A stretch of DNA of 59,704 nt from Lachnospiraceae bacterium (GCA_910574285.1 CAJTAL010000026.1:1-59704); one strand, 5' to 3'. Positions 15,904 to 25,231 are shown, counted from the stretch's first letter. Numbers and translations are program-made. The notes: generated from the sequence alone by a model not told the origin.

Positions 15904-15998
15904 AGGAAGAGATAACCGCCCAACAAAGTGGTTAGCCTCCCAAGTTGGCAATAAGCCTACCTAATCCGCTAAGATTACAAGGTAGGCTTATTTATTTT
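15904..15998 (+). ncRNA. Putative type I antitoxin RNA
   Basis: A 95-nt RNA is predicted from the consensus promoter upstream. It starts with a stem-loop (AACC...GGTT) and ends in a 13-bp perfect hairpin (AATAAGCCTACCT with its complement) plus TTTATTTT. The 3' end covers the stop codon of the small toxin gene on the other strand, so the toxin mRNA and this RNA pair over their 3' halves, as in TxpA/RatA. Seen: promoter, hairpin, overlap. Inferred: antitoxin role. Confidence 0.65.
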
Positions 15999-16108
15999 CG
16001 CTTGTTCCTCTTATCGAGAAAGGCAAGCAACGCTATAACAAAACTACCAAAGGCAATTAGCAAAGCCAATATACCTATGAAAATCGAAATGATTTCAAAA
16101 GCTGTCAT
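15992..16108 (-). CDS. Holin-like type I toxin, 38 residues
   Basis: A short N-terminus, a membrane helix (IISIFIGILALLIAFGSFVI) and a basic tail DKRNKRK match the holin-like toxin family (Hol_Tox). GGGAGGTG precedes the ATG and fixes the start. Its own promoter lies inside the holin gene. The antisense RNA from the opposite strand overlaps its end. It would insert in the membrane when the antitoxin RNA is lost; a role in prophage maintenance or abortive infection is inferred. Confidence 0.75.
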   Translation of the reverse strand: MTAFEIISIFIGILALLIAFGSFVIALLAFLDKRNKRK

Positions 16109-16199
16109 TTGCGTCACCTCCCTTCTTATGTATTCCGGTAAACCGGGCATGAAGTTTAGGGAGGCTGTCCACCTTGCAACACGATTATCTCTCTCTATT

Positions 16200-16228
16200 A
16201 TATTATCATTCTGCCTCTCTTCTGGCAA
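16200..16228 (-). promoter_or_regulatory. Toxin promoter
   Basis: TTGCCA and TAATAT spaced by 17 bases on the minus strand, giving a leader of about 85 nt before the toxin start. Confidence 0.6.
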
Positions 16229-16517
16229 TCTTTATTTTTTTACCCGGTAAACTTCCATCTTTATCCAACAGATTCCGCATCATCTCATATAGCCCCGTAC
16301 TGGCCAGACCGGAAATCATTCCGCCAAGCACTACTGCGGCATTAATCCCGGTCTCCAGACTGATCAGAATATTAATGATCGTACCAAGCCCCAACGCTGC
16401 CAACGGGATATACTTGTTCGGGAACCATACAAATGCCGTCTTAAGGGCGTAACCTACACACAGGCAGATTCCCAGGGTTAATAAGTTTACATATTCAAAT
16501 AAGTACGTCAAATCCAT
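16206..16517 (-). CDS. Phage holin
   Basis: 103 residues with three hydrophobic segments (NLLTLGICLCVGYAL, YIPLAALGLGTIINILI, AAVVLGGMISGLASTGLYEMM) and a basic C-terminus. It resembles the Clostridium/Listeria phage holin group. It forms the membrane lesion that lets the endolysin reach the wall. The start at 16517 is set by an AAAGGTGG site. Confidence 0.8.
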   Translation of the reverse strand: MDLTYLFEYVNLLTLGICLCVGYALKTAFVWFPNKYIPLAALGLGTIINILISLETGINAAVVLGGMISGLASTGLYEMMRNLLDKDGSLPGKKIKIARREAE

Positions 16518-16539
16518 ACTATTCCACCTTTCCTTTCTC

Positions 16540-16833
16540 TTACTTCCGGATTTCCAAATCCAATATTTCCTTATACATCTCCGTAACCATACCATTGCCG
16601 CCCAGATCATGATATGCTTCATACATTTCAATAAAGTTCTCCAGGGCATAGGACGGTATATGTCCTAATGCTACATACCGGTCATGATACTCAATCAACT
16701 GAACACGTAAAAGAAGCATCGTCCCTCTGCCGTTTGCGTCCCGGTCTTTTTTCTGCCGTTTCAGCAGCCACACTATGTAACCCAACGCGATCGGCAGCGC
16801 AATTGTATAGGTCTGCATCAAAAACTGATCCAT
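16540..16833 (-). CDS. Small phage membrane protein of unknown function
   Basis: 97 residues. One membrane helix (YTIALPIALGYIVWLLKR) near the N-terminus is followed by a charged helical region. Similar genes often sit just before the holin in Clostridia prophages. It may assist lysis or anchor tail assembly. The ATG is chosen over a GTG three codons earlier because the AGGGAG site would touch the GTG. Confidence 0.65.
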   Translation of the reverse strand: MDQFLMQTYTIALPIALGYIVWLLKRQKKDRDANGRGTMLLLRVQLIEYHDRYVALGHIPSYALENFIEMYEAYHDLGGNGMVTEMYKEILDLEIRK

Positions 16834-16861
16834 TCGAATCACTCTCCCTTATCTTTCATAA

Positions 16862-16889
16862 CATAAAAATAAGACCGCTTTACGGTCTC
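16862..16889 (-). terminator. Terminator before the lysis genes
   Basis: AGACCG and CGGTCT pair with a 5-base loop, followed by TATTTTTAT on the minus strand. Confidence 0.65.
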
Positions 16890-16920
16890 GCTCTGATCTC
16901 TGCCATTTCTTTTCCTTTCT

Positions 16921-17046
16921 TTACTCTGCCAGCTCTGGGACTTCCAGATCAACCAGAATCTCTCTTACCCGAGCCTGCAGTCTTTCCGGAACCTGGTCAA
17001 TCGTCTTTTTACCTTTAACAATCAATGTTGCGTAGATTACTGCCAC
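16921..17046 (-). CDS. CD1375-family small phage protein
   Basis: 41 residues starting with GTG six bases after GGAGGAGGTG. VIYATLIVKGKKTIDQVP and the acidic end match the CD1375 family found after tail-fibre genes in Clostridia phages. Function unknown. Confidence 0.8.
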   Translation of the reverse strand: MAVIYATLIVKGKKTIDQVPERLQARVREILVDLEVPELAE

Positions 17047-17098
17047 AATGTACACCTCCTCCCTACATATTTTTTGTAATATGAAAAACAGCACCCGC

Positions 17099-17524
17099 CT
17101 AATCAACTGGAGTTTCCTCCGGATCCGGTGACTGCTGTGCTTCCAATCCTTCGTAGATCTCCGTTAGAGCTATCTGCAGATCCGTGATCTGACCGGCCGA
17201 TTCTTCTGACAACTTCTTTGCCGCTATGGCATCCGCTTCCGCTCTGGTCAGCCGTTCTGCTGTCGTATCCGTCTCCTTCGTAAGAATGACTGTTTTCGTT
17301 TTTCCGACAAGCATCACTCCGCCAAATACGGTCCATCCAGGAATGTCTCCAAACTTGTCCCCGGCATCTGTCAATAATTCAATGTTGGCCAGATTGCCAG
17401 GTTCTGTAAAAATCTCTTGTAATGTCTCTGAAGATTGAGTCTGAAAGTCGATTTCCAACCGTCCGTTCGTAATTTCTGCACGATTTACAGGGTAGACCGT
17501 GCCGTCCACAAGCTTAATTTTCAT
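17099..17524 (-). CDS. Phage protein of unknown function after the fibre
   Basis: About 141 residues. The N-terminal half is beta-rich (KIKLVDGTVYPVNRAEITNG, FGGVMLVGKTKTVILTKE); the C-terminal half is a coiled coil ending in an acidic proline-rich tail. It resembles structural accessory proteins next to fibres. Starts at 17536 and 17524 are both possible. Confidence 0.6.
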   Translation of the reverse strand: MKIKLVDGTVYPVNRAEITNGRLEIDFQTQSSETLQEIFTEPGNLANIELLTDAGDKFGDIPGWTVFGGVMLVGKTKTVILTKETDTTAERLTRAEADAIAAKKLSEESAGQITDLQIALTEIYEGLEAQQSPDPEETPVD

Positions 17525-17624
17525 AATTTTTATCATTCCTTTCTAATTATTTTTTTATTATTTTTTGTTTCGTTTTGTAATATTATTGTTCTAATATATT
17601 CTTTCTTCACTCTCCCTTCTGTCT

Positions 17625-17942
17625 CAGCTAAATGGCAATGTGATTTCCACAATGGGAGGTCGGTCTTTATGTATTCAGACTCGGATGCTATTTGATACAA
17701 AATACTCTGATCATTTTGAACTATTGAAGGGGTATTGGAACGAACTTGGCGATCCGTCTTGTTTTGGAAGTTTTGTTTTTGTCTTAACAAATTTCAATGC
17801 TGATCGATGCTTTTGGATATGTGGTATTTATGGAACCAGGGATTTTGGTATAGCAATACAATTTCCACGTGGAAGTTATAGTGCATTATCATTACGTAGA
17901 TATAATAACGGAGTGTGGGAAACGCCTACAATACTATCATAA
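17625..17942 (+). pseudogene. Inverted alternative tail-fibre tip cassette
   Basis: A rightward open frame, opposite to all neighbours, begins with QLNGNVISTMGGRS, which parallels ELNGKLNIGMMVGRS of the fibre, and continues to a fibre-like end WETPTILS. There is no start codon or ribosome site suited to it. The first 14 bases (17625-17638) are an inverted copy, 12 of 14, of 18586-18599 in the fibre gene. Inversion between these would replace the fibre's C-terminus with this one in frame. No other feature is seen in 17537-17624 or 17943-18038. Confidence 0.7.
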
Positions 17943-18038
17943 TTTTGTAATTTGTTTATTGACACTATTTTACGCAAAATAGTTCCAATGAATACATTTC
18001 GTAGAAATCACATTGGATACTTATAGAAACGGAAATTA

Positions 18039-19478
18039 TTATTTTGTAGAGTAAACGATAGAACCTCTTACAGTAATTGTTTTACCAGCAGTACCATTTG
18101 GAAATTCGACTTGAAGGGTAGTTCCACTCACACTAATCATTCCAAATGTTACACCATCGGAAGTTCCACATACGCCAAAAGTATGATTGATTGTTTCCGG
18201 CACGGCAGTTGAAAGGGTATTCCAACCGTCAACAAGCGTTATCTCTTTTTTCATGTCGACTAAAACAATTTTTCCAATCTTGTAACAAGTAAGACCAGTA
18301 TTGATAGAAATTGTAGTCATTCCTAAATCTTCTTCCATTAAGGTTTTTCTCCAACCTTTCCAGGTGCTGTTAACATATGAATTTATATAAATATGATGGT
18401 AATGATATTCTATAAAAAGTCTTGTTGTACCTGACAACACGATTAACATACCGTATATCTGATCATCTGGAAGGTTTATCGAACCTCCAGAAATTGTTAC
18501 CCAATAAGTACCAGCATTTAAAGATTGATCCAAGCAATCAATACCGTTCCCTTGGCTTCTGCCTACCATCATACCTATATTTAACTTGCCATTTAACTCA
18601 TTAAGCCAATCAACCAATGTCTTCCCGTCCATAGCAAAACCAGGTTCCGTTATGTTCCGATTTGCTACGAGCCGACTAATATCAAACTTTTTTTCATCCA
18701 GATATTTCCCTACCGCTGCATCAAGGACTTTCTGTCCCGGATCCGTTTGTAATACATTATTTACTACATCATAGAAAGCAGCCTGCTTAAGAGATGAAAA
18801 CCATTTCTTCACCTTTCCAAATACTGTTGTAATCGTATCTCCGGTCTCAACATTCTCCCTTTCTTCCGCTTCTTCAAAGGTAATTGGAACCGAGTCAACA
18901 TTCTCAACACTCCCTGTATCACCCTTCTTCGCTATTATCTGCCAATACTCTTCATTTGTTGGCAGGGCTGCTTCAGATGCAGTATGCGTCTGCTTACACC
19001 CGTATGTACTGCCGTTGTACGTGACCAGATCAATATACGATGTATTGTTTACATATTCCGTCCCTGCCGTCCAGGCGCCAGCCATACGCATAGACACACC
19101 CTGATATCCCTGTGGAATTGTCAGCTCTATGACCGCATCTTTGGGAGTGCCGGAATTACTTGCTGATGCCTCCGTTCCAGGCTTTCCGGTTGTCACCTCC
19201 CCTATCTGTATCGTACTGGTAAAGTCCCCCCGGTCTGCTTTATCCTGGATATTCTGCGCCGCTTTGTTGGCACTCTGTACCGCGGCATTAGCTTGAGTAA
19301 CCGCATAGCTCGCATTGCTTGCCGCCGCTCCCGCATCTGAAGCGGACTTTACCGCTGCTGTCTTTGCGTCTGTCGATTCTGTATTAACCTTTTCTGCCAG
19401 GGAGATCATACTGCCCCTGACCTCTTCTCCATACACCGCATCCCGAAAATCCTGTATCTCTCTACTAATGTCCGCCAT
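18039..19478 (-). CDS. Tail fibre / receptor-binding protein
   Basis: 479 residues. Residues 1-40 (ISREIQDFRDAVYGEEVRGS) form the baseplate-attachment region usual in Firmicutes siphophages. An alanine-rich coiled coil follows (about 40-95), then beta-rich segments. From ELNGKLNIGMMVGRS onward the tip is the variable domain. The start is set by GGAAGGTG and overlaps the previous gene by 14 bases. Alternative tips for it are found at 17625 (inverted) and, degraded, at 6901. Confidence 0.82.
   Translation of the reverse strand: MADISREIQDFRDAVYGEEVRGSMISLAEKVNTESTDAKTAAVKSASDAGAAASNASYAVTQANAAVQSANKAAQNIQDKADRGDFTSTIQIGEVTTGKPGTEASASNSGTPKDAVIELTIPQGYQGVSMRMAGAWTAGTEYVNNTSYIDLVTYNGSTYGCKQTHTASEAALPTNEEYWQIIAKKGDTGSVENVDSVPITFEEAEERENVETGDTITTVFGKVKKWFSSLKQAAFYDVVNNVLQTDPGQKVLDAAVGKYLDEKKFDISRLVANRNITEPGFAMDGKTLVDWLNELNGKLNIGMMVGRSQGNGIDCLDQSLNAGTYWVTISGGSINLPDDQIYGMLIVLSGTTRLFIEYHYHHIYINSYVNSTWKGWRKTLMEEDLGMTTISINTGLTCYKIGKIVLVDMKKEITLVDGWNTLSTAVPETINHTFGVCGTSDGVTFGMISVSGTTLQVEFPNGTAGKTITVRGSIVYSTK
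18586..18599. repeat. Inverted-repeat partner inside the fibre gene
   Basis: The minus strand reads GAGTTAAATGGCAA, matching CAGCTAAATGGCAA at 17625-17638 on the plus strand. It marks the junction between the constant and variable parts of the fibre. Confidence 0.6.
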
Positions 19479-19692
19479 TCTTCGCACCTTCCTTACATGC
19501 CTTTTCCCAGGTTTCCCGATCCTGGGCATACTCTTTTTGCGCTACAGAGCTGATTCCGGCCAGCATCTCTCCCAGCACCATTTCCAAAAGAAAAGGCGGC
19601 AGCTCTGATCCTGCTATCACCTCATTCAAGTCTTTTCTGAAATCTTCAATCTTTACTGTCACCGGTTTTACCGGAGCTGCTTTCTTGTCCAT
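19465..19692 (-). CDS. Small phage baseplate-region protein
   Basis: 75 residues, helical, with VKIEDFRKDLNEVIAGSELPPFLLEMVL. Similar small proteins lie between the tail hub and the fibre in Lachnospiraceae prophages. It overlaps both neighbours. Function unknown. Confidence 0.7.
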   Translation of the reverse strand: MDKKAAPVKPVTVKIEDFRKDLNEVIAGSELPPFLLEMVLGEMLAGISSVAQKEYAQDRETWEKACKEGAKNGGH

Positions 19693-19831
19693 AAATCACC
19701 ATTGTCCTTTCTATCTGCTTACTGTCTCTAGCCTTCTGGGTCTTTCTGTCGCACTCTTTAAACACATAATCTGACTTCTGCCCTTGATCCAATCTGACAA
19801 GCCCTTTCATCTTCACAGTACTATTCTCCAT
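19646..19831 (-). CDS. Small phage protein
   Basis: 61 residues, very polar (VRLDQGQKSDYVFKECDRKT). It has a clear GGAGG site and starts 14 bases after the tail hub gene. It overlaps the next gene by 47 bases in another frame, so its last part may be an accident of overlap. Function unknown. Confidence 0.5.
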   Translation of the reverse strand: MENSTVKMKGLVRLDQGQKSDYVFKECDRKTQKARDSKQIERTMVIYGQESSSGKTGDSKD

Positions 19832-19845
19832 ATAACATCCTCCTG

Positions 19846-21987
19846 TTATCTCGGCGCCGCTACGATAATGCCGTTTTCTACCTCAATCGTGCTGCTGGTC
19901 CATCCTATCTCTCCGCCACCAAGATCCCTTACCTCGGTCACAATTGGAATGGTTCCGCTCCACCCCATAGTATTGCCTATGCTTACATTTTCTAATGTTA
20001 CATTTCGCAGTGTATAGTAATGGAGATCAATGTCACACCCTGCATGCAATGTATCGGCTGTCTTTCCATCAAAAGACCGAAGGGTATATAACCATTTTGT
20101 CGTATAGGCGTCCGCATTCGGGCTTTCCTTTGCCGACCATGCCATATATGCCGCATTGTATTCCAGATCAAAATTCAGCCCCTTTTTCGAAGCATCGTTA
20201 ATAAATTGGTTTGTCCCTATCTTCCCGACATAATATCCATCACGCCAAAAATGGTTACCATTCTGGTCAAATACGGAACGCTTTTTACTATCCGTCACAC
20301 CATTATCATAAATCGCGATCTCTCCCGGATTGATCTGCACATACTTGCTGGAATAATTGAATCCATAGATAATCTTGTCCCAGTACTGCTGTACATAAGT
20401 TCCGAAGCCTTCTTTCGATACCTTTGTCTCAATCAGGTCAGACGTAACTTTCAGGGATGCAGCTAATTCCACTTCTACACCCTGCGCCCTGGTAACCTCT
20501 GCCTCAATTGCTCCCGCGGCAACATCAAACTTAGACGTAATCGCTGTTTCAACAGATGTCTTATATTCTACAGACAGCTTTTCCGCTGTAACAGAGCCGG
20601 CTTTGATAAATTCTCCCAGAAGAACCCCGTCAATCGTCCAGGCATTCTTATACGGACCTTCAAAACCTTCCCTGGAGAAGCCGATACCGTTCATATTGAT
20701 CTGCATAACCAGTGTGGCATCCTCTTTTCTTGGGGCGTTCATATACAGATCCCTGAGCCAACGCCCGTCCGAATCATACTCCGTCACCTTATACCCGCCT
20801 TTAGAACCGGTTATCATGGCTGTTGCGTTATTAATCGCGGACTGCATCCAGGATGTTGTCTGGCGGGTATTATCTAATTCCTGCTCTATCACCTGGTACT
20901 GCCCTTTATTCTGGCTGGTATAACTCAGCTTTACGTCAGCCCCGAGTTTTAATATATTTTCTATCGGATTCTGCAGGTGCAGCTCAACTGACCGTACCGG
21001 GAACGTCCTGTCCATTCCGTGCGGTCTGGAATAAACCGGGATAAAGTCCCCCAGCTCGAAGCATTCCATGTCCACATCCAACTGCGACAGGTCTGCCGCG
21101 GTCAGGTTCAGCGACATTGTTTCATACTGGGCATCCTTAAGCCATTCCTCTGCCTTTCTCTTAAGATTGACCGGCAATGTCACATCATCCCAGGATACCA
21201 CGCAACGGTTCCATCCATAGGCGGCTACTGCTTCCGGGCTGTAGACATAATCCTTTCCGCCGTTTACCGACGTGATATCTACATATGCCTCTAATCCCTC
21301 GATCGGACTTTTCTCCAGTCTTGCACCCTTCGGTATGACACAGGTATAAAGGTCGCTTGCAGAAACGTTTTCCGCATAATCCAGAAGATTATCCCCAAAC
21401 TCTATTGGCTGTTCACAGATCTTTCCATATTCATTTAATGTAATCAGGTCTAAATACCGGACTCCGTTCACTTTCCGGATCCGCAGATATCCGTCCAGCT
21501 TCTCACACAGTTTCTCCCGGATAGCGTCCAGCGTAGTCTCCTGATTTGTAAACCGGTAGAGGCTGTCATTACTGTCATGGACTGTCACCATGCCGACGTA
21601 AAACCTCTTTTTCTCTTCCACCTGGCTGTTATGCTGGTCAAGCCAGATTTCCAGGAGCTGTCTGGCCGTCTTGTTCTGATATTTTGCCTGCGGCTGGATG
21701 CTGTCAAACAGGAAAGCTAACTCTCCCACCGCATAGATATGCTTCGTCCGGTAAAAATCCTTCTCCGACTCCCGTACTTCGCCATAGAAAATCTCTTTGC
21801 CGTTTTTCAGGACCTGTATCATAGAACGGCGGTTCTGAATGCTCCCGTATTCCGGATTCTGCACCGGGACGTCACACTCGAAGGTGCCGGAATCATTCAG
21901 CTGCAGACAGACTTCTGCATCCGATACCGTATATTCCTCATCTCCCGGATAATACAAATCCCTTCCGTCAATCAATATCTGATACAT
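19846..21987 (-). CDS. Tail hub / minor structural protein (tail-associated endopeptidase type)
   Basis: 713 residues. The N-terminal 370 residues match the phage minor structural protein family that forms the tail hub below the Dit ring (GRDLYYPGDEEYTVSDAEVC, KQILEIWLDQHN-like region). The C-terminal half has a coiled coil (AQGVEVELAASLKV) and a beta-rich end. The last base of the Dit stop is shared with its start region, so it is coupled. It contacts the cell at adsorption; an enzymatic function is not evident. Confidence 0.85.
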   Translation of the reverse strand: MYQILIDGRDLYYPGDEEYTVSDAEVCLQLNDSGTFECDVPVQNPEYGSIQNRRSMIQVLKNGKEIFYGEVRESEKDFYRTKHIYAVGELAFLFDSIQPQAKYQNKTARQLLEIWLDQHNSQVEEKKRFYVGMVTVHDSNDSLYRFTNQETTLDAIREKLCEKLDGYLRIRKVNGVRYLDLITLNEYGKICEQPIEFGDNLLDYAENVSASDLYTCVIPKGARLEKSPIEGLEAYVDITSVNGGKDYVYSPEAVAAYGWNRCVVSWDDVTLPVNLKRKAEEWLKDAQYETMSLNLTAADLSQLDVDMECFELGDFIPVYSRPHGMDRTFPVRSVELHLQNPIENILKLGADVKLSYTSQNKGQYQVIEQELDNTRQTTSWMQSAINNATAMITGSKGGYKVTEYDSDGRWLRDLYMNAPRKEDATLVMQINMNGIGFSREGFEGPYKNAWTIDGVLLGEFIKAGSVTAEKLSVEYKTSVETAITSKFDVAAGAIEAEVTRAQGVEVELAASLKVTSDLIETKVSKEGFGTYVQQYWDKIIYGFNYSSKYVQINPGEIAIYDNGVTDSKKRSVFDQNGNHFWRDGYYVGKIGTNQFINDASKKGLNFDLEYNAAYMAWSAKESPNADAYTTKWLYTLRSFDGKTADTLHAGCDIDLHYYTLRNVTLENVSIGNTMGWSGTIPIVTEVRDLGGGEIGWTSSTIEVENGIIVAAPR

Positions 21988-22700
21988 TACAGATACCGCC
22001 CCCTATACTCTACAGACATCTTCCCTGTGCCTGAGAATGTCAACGTCACGTCCTCTTCCCCTACCCGTACTGCCGGGAATCGGTTCCTGCCGACTTTCAG
22101 CACATACGTCCTTCCCTCGTGTGTAAGCTTCAGGTTATCCGCTTCCGTAACAATAAATACCGGCGGGTTATCTATCCCTGCCCCTAAGATCGTAATGGTA
22201 CGGTTTGTACCGGATATCACCCGATCACTTAAGTTCCGGATAATGCCGGTACAGAAATTGAATGGTCCCCACTTCCAGGGCTCATTACTGGCAACGTGGT
22301 CATATTTGAATGGCTCCGCTGTTCCGGACAACGTGATCTCCCCGTATACAGGATTCGTCTTCTGTCCGTCCAGATTTAACCGCACCATATAATAATGTTC
22401 CGGTTCATCATCCAGAACCATTTTTACTTTCTTACCGTGAATTTCCTTCGCAAACTCGGAATACTTTAAAAACCATACCTTATAATCCTCATCCATCAAA
22501 TCAAAGACAAGTTCCAGTCCGCTCCGGTCCTTGTATGCCGGACGGCCGTTTACCTCCGTCAAGTCGATATTTCCGTCGCCGCCTGGGATATCTCTTATCT
22601 GTGTTTTCGGCTCTGGCATAGGGATATAGATGCTCACCAGGTTCAGTCCCCAGTCTCTCCAGGTATGGATTCGATCGTCAAATGTTACACCACAATTCAT
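21987..22700 (-). CDS. Distal tail protein (Dit)
   Basis: 237 residues of the siphovirus Dit family: GVTFDDRIHTWRDWGLNLVS at the start and IPGGDGNIDLTEVNGRPAY, the conserved belt loop. It forms the hexameric ring joining the tail tube to the baseplate. It overlaps both neighbours by one base, the usual order of tape measure, Dit, hub. Confidence 0.9.
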   Translation of the reverse strand: MNCGVTFDDRIHTWRDWGLNLVSIYIPMPEPKTQIRDIPGGDGNIDLTEVNGRPAYKDRSGLELVFDLMDEDYKVWFLKYSEFAKEIHGKKVKMVLDDEPEHYYMVRLNLDGQKTNPVYGEITLSGTAEPFKYDHVASNEPWKWGPFNFCTGIIRNLSDRVISGTNRTITILGAGIDNPPVFIVTEADNLKLTHEGRTYVLKVGRNRFPAVRVGEEDVTLTFSGTGKMSVEYRGRYL

Positions 22701-25231
22701 TATGTTTTCCTCCTGTCAATCCTGCCAAGCTCATCATTGACGGCCGGCGCTATAATCTTGCCTACTGGTTTTTTATCCAGGTATATTCCCATGCCCTCCA
22801 TAGCCTTTGCTGTCTCTTTTCCTAACCGCTCATAATCAATACCCTGATATCCGGACAACTCTCCTGATTTCTGTCTGGCTACGGTTGAATTTGCCTTTTC
22901 CACGGTATTGACGGCAGAAATAGAAACGCTGCCGGCTGCTTCAAGCTGTAATGATTTTGCCATGGAATTCAGAACCGCATTCACTGAGTCCGTGTCGATC
23001 TGCCCCACCGCAGTCTTCAGTTGCTCGCTCATATCCTTAACAGGCATGTTCTTTTCAAACCCGACGCCGATACCCAGCGCCATATTCTTACCGACCTGAT
23101 CCCGGAATACTCTTGACGGCGATTTGATACCCAGGAAATTTTTAGCCGCATCAAGAGCTTTTCTGGCTGCACTCCTGGCCGCATCGACAATTGCTCCCGC
23201 AGCACCCGTGATCCCATTTGCTATACCTGATATAACGGCCTTTCCCACAGAACCCCAATTAATATTTTTAAAGGCGTCCATTGCTTTGGTTCCAATTCCC
23301 TTAAGTGCAGTTAAAACCGTACTGCCAGCAGACTTCAGGCTGGATACAATAAGCTTGATAATCTCACTTCCTGCATGCGCCCAATTAATTCCCTTGATCG
23401 CTTCATAACCTTTCTGACCAATATTTTTTAACGCCTCTTTGATTGTCGGTCCTATCGCTTTGATCCCTTCACCAAGCTTCATAATCAGATCGCGCCCAAG
23501 GCTTAACATCTTTGACAGCGACATGACATTAATCACCGCTTTAAAAATCTCCCCCGCATTTGCAATAATAAGGGGAAGATTCTCAATGATCCCTTTTCCA
23601 AGCTCTGCAATCATGGCCAGACCGGTTCCAAGCAGTGTCCCGATCCCGTTGTAAATAGCATTACAAAACTCATTGATAATCCTTGGTCCTTCCTGAATCA
23701 GAGTCGGAAGGCTGTTGATGATCCCTGTTACCAGTCCGATCAACAGATCCACACCTGCCTGCACGATCGTCGGAATGTTCGATATAATGGCGTCTGCCAG
23801 AGTTACAACCATGGTCAACGCCTGCGGAATCAACGTCGGCAACTGTGCCGCTAACCCACTGACAAATGATGCCAGAAGATTGACTGCGGCTGTCAGCATA
23901 CCCGGTGCATTCGTCTGGATCGTCTGAATGAGATACGACACAAGCTCGCCGGCTTTAGCCGTGATCATAGGCGCAGCATCCGTCATCTTCTGCATAAGCT
24001 GATTCATCATCTCAAGCCCCGCCGATGCCATACCCTCGATTCCACCCTGCTTAAAACCCTCTGTCAGTCTGCCGATCGCCTCTGTCCCTAACTCAACAAG
24101 ATTTGTAAGCGATTCCGATATGGATTCATAAATTGCAACTCCAAGTCCTTCCGCCGCGGATCCCATGATTGTCAACTGACCTTCCAGATTTTCCAGCATG
24201 GTTTGTGCCTGCTGTGCTGCAGAACCGATTTCTCCGAATTCTTCCGCCGCCTGTCTGCAGGCCGAAGCCTGATCCATTCCGGCATCTGTCAGTTCTTTTA
24301 CCCTGGCAAGATACTCTTCAGAGGTTCCGCTTGCCGATGCAAGCCCCTCCTTAAATGCATTGACTTTATCCGTACTGGATACGGTCATCTTATTAAATGC
24401 CTGAAGTCCAAACGTGGTAAAGATAGTGTTCTTAACCGCATTCGCCTCTTCTTCACTCATTCCGGCCACTGCGGAACTCAGCTCATCCACGACTGTATTA
24501 AAATCCCTTGCCTTGCCGGCAGAATCGTACGCTGATATTCCCAGGCTGTCCAGGGCTTTCTTTGCTTCATCCGTGGGAGTATACAGATCCATCATGGCAC
24601 GGTTCAGCGCCGTTGCCGCCACCGATCCGGTAACATTCTGCTCTGCCAGCCGAAGCAACGACAGGGCTGTACTATCCGCTGACTGTCCATAATTCCCCGC
24701 CGTTGCGGCAGCGCTCGACATAGCTTCTCCCAGGGCATTGACATCTGTATTAGCAAGTGTCGCTCCCTTTGCAATCAGATCCGTATAATACCGAGCATTC
24801 TCCATACTGCCCCCGAAGCCTTTAATCGTACCCGTTGTGTAAGCCGCCGCGTCTGCCAGGCTCAAAGAACCGGCAGCGGCCAGATCCAGGACTGTTCCAA
24901 TGGACGCCATCTGTTCCTGCGCCGACAGGCCGGACTGTGCAAGAATATTTAACCCTTCCGCCGCTTCTGTCGCGCTGAATGATGTAGTACGCCCTAATTC
25001 CTTCGCAGTCTCAATCAGCTCTGTAATCTCACCCTTAGATACTCCCATTGTCGCCGCAAGCTGGGATGTCGCCGTCTCGAAATTCATGCCCACCTGCAGC
25101 GCTTCTTTTCCCAGGTCCGCAATCTTATTAACCGCCTGAGTCATGAGGTTACCGGATAGCACCGCCAGTCCGCTGGTAAATCCGGACGAATCTATTTTTG
25201 TATCAAATGTTAAAGAACCATCGGCTCCCAT
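22700..25231 (-). CDS. Tail tape measure protein
   Basis: 843 residues. The N-terminal 400 residues contain the TP901-type core (GEAMSSAAATAGNYGQSADSTALSLLRL). The centre has strong hydrophobic helices in repeats (IPQALTMVVTLADAIISNIP), and the C-terminus has GIKSPSRVFRDQVGKNMALG, a tail-specific motif. It sets tail length and is ejected with the DNA. Start 25231 follows AGGGAG. Confidence 0.95.
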   Translation of the reverse strand: MGADGSLTFDTKIDSSGFTSGLAVLSGNLMTQAVNKIADLGKEALQVGMNFETATSQLAATMGVSKGEITELIETAKELGRTTSFSATEAAEGLNILAQSGLSAQEQMASIGTVLDLAAAGSLSLADAAAYTTGTIKGFGGSMENARYYTDLIAKGATLANTDVNALGEAMSSAAATAGNYGQSADSTALSLLRLAEQNVTGSVAATALNRAMMDLYTPTDEAKKALDSLGISAYDSAGKARDFNTVVDELSSAVAGMSEEEANAVKNTIFTTFGLQAFNKMTVSSTDKVNAFKEGLASASGTSEEYLARVKELTDAGMDQASACRQAAEEFGEIGSAAQQAQTMLENLEGQLTIMGSAAEGLGVAIYESISESLTNLVELGTEAIGRLTEGFKQGGIEGMASAGLEMMNQLMQKMTDAAPMITAKAGELVSYLIQTIQTNAPGMLTAAVNLLASFVSGLAAQLPTLIPQALTMVVTLADAIISNIPTIVQAGVDLLIGLVTGIINSLPTLIQEGPRIINEFCNAIYNGIGTLLGTGLAMIAELGKGIIENLPLIIANAGEIFKAVINVMSLSKMLSLGRDLIMKLGEGIKAIGPTIKEALKNIGQKGYEAIKGINWAHAGSEIIKLIVSSLKSAGSTVLTALKGIGTKAMDAFKNINWGSVGKAVISGIANGITGAAGAIVDAARSAARKALDAAKNFLGIKSPSRVFRDQVGKNMALGIGVGFEKNMPVKDMSEQLKTAVGQIDTDSVNAVLNSMAKSLQLEAAGSVSISAVNTVEKANSTVARQKSGELSGYQGIDYERLGKETAKAMEGMGIYLDKKPVGKIIAPAVNDELGRIDRRKT

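Noticed and set aside
17640-17942. Reading the inverted tip cassette as an independent 100-residue gene
   Set aside because: The only starts are internal codons without a ribosome site, and the homology to the fibre begins upstream of any start codon.
17537-19478. Diversity-generating retroelement acting on the tail fibre
   Set aside because: No reverse transcriptase gene and no template repeat with adenine-specific differences is present; the tip variants differ throughout.
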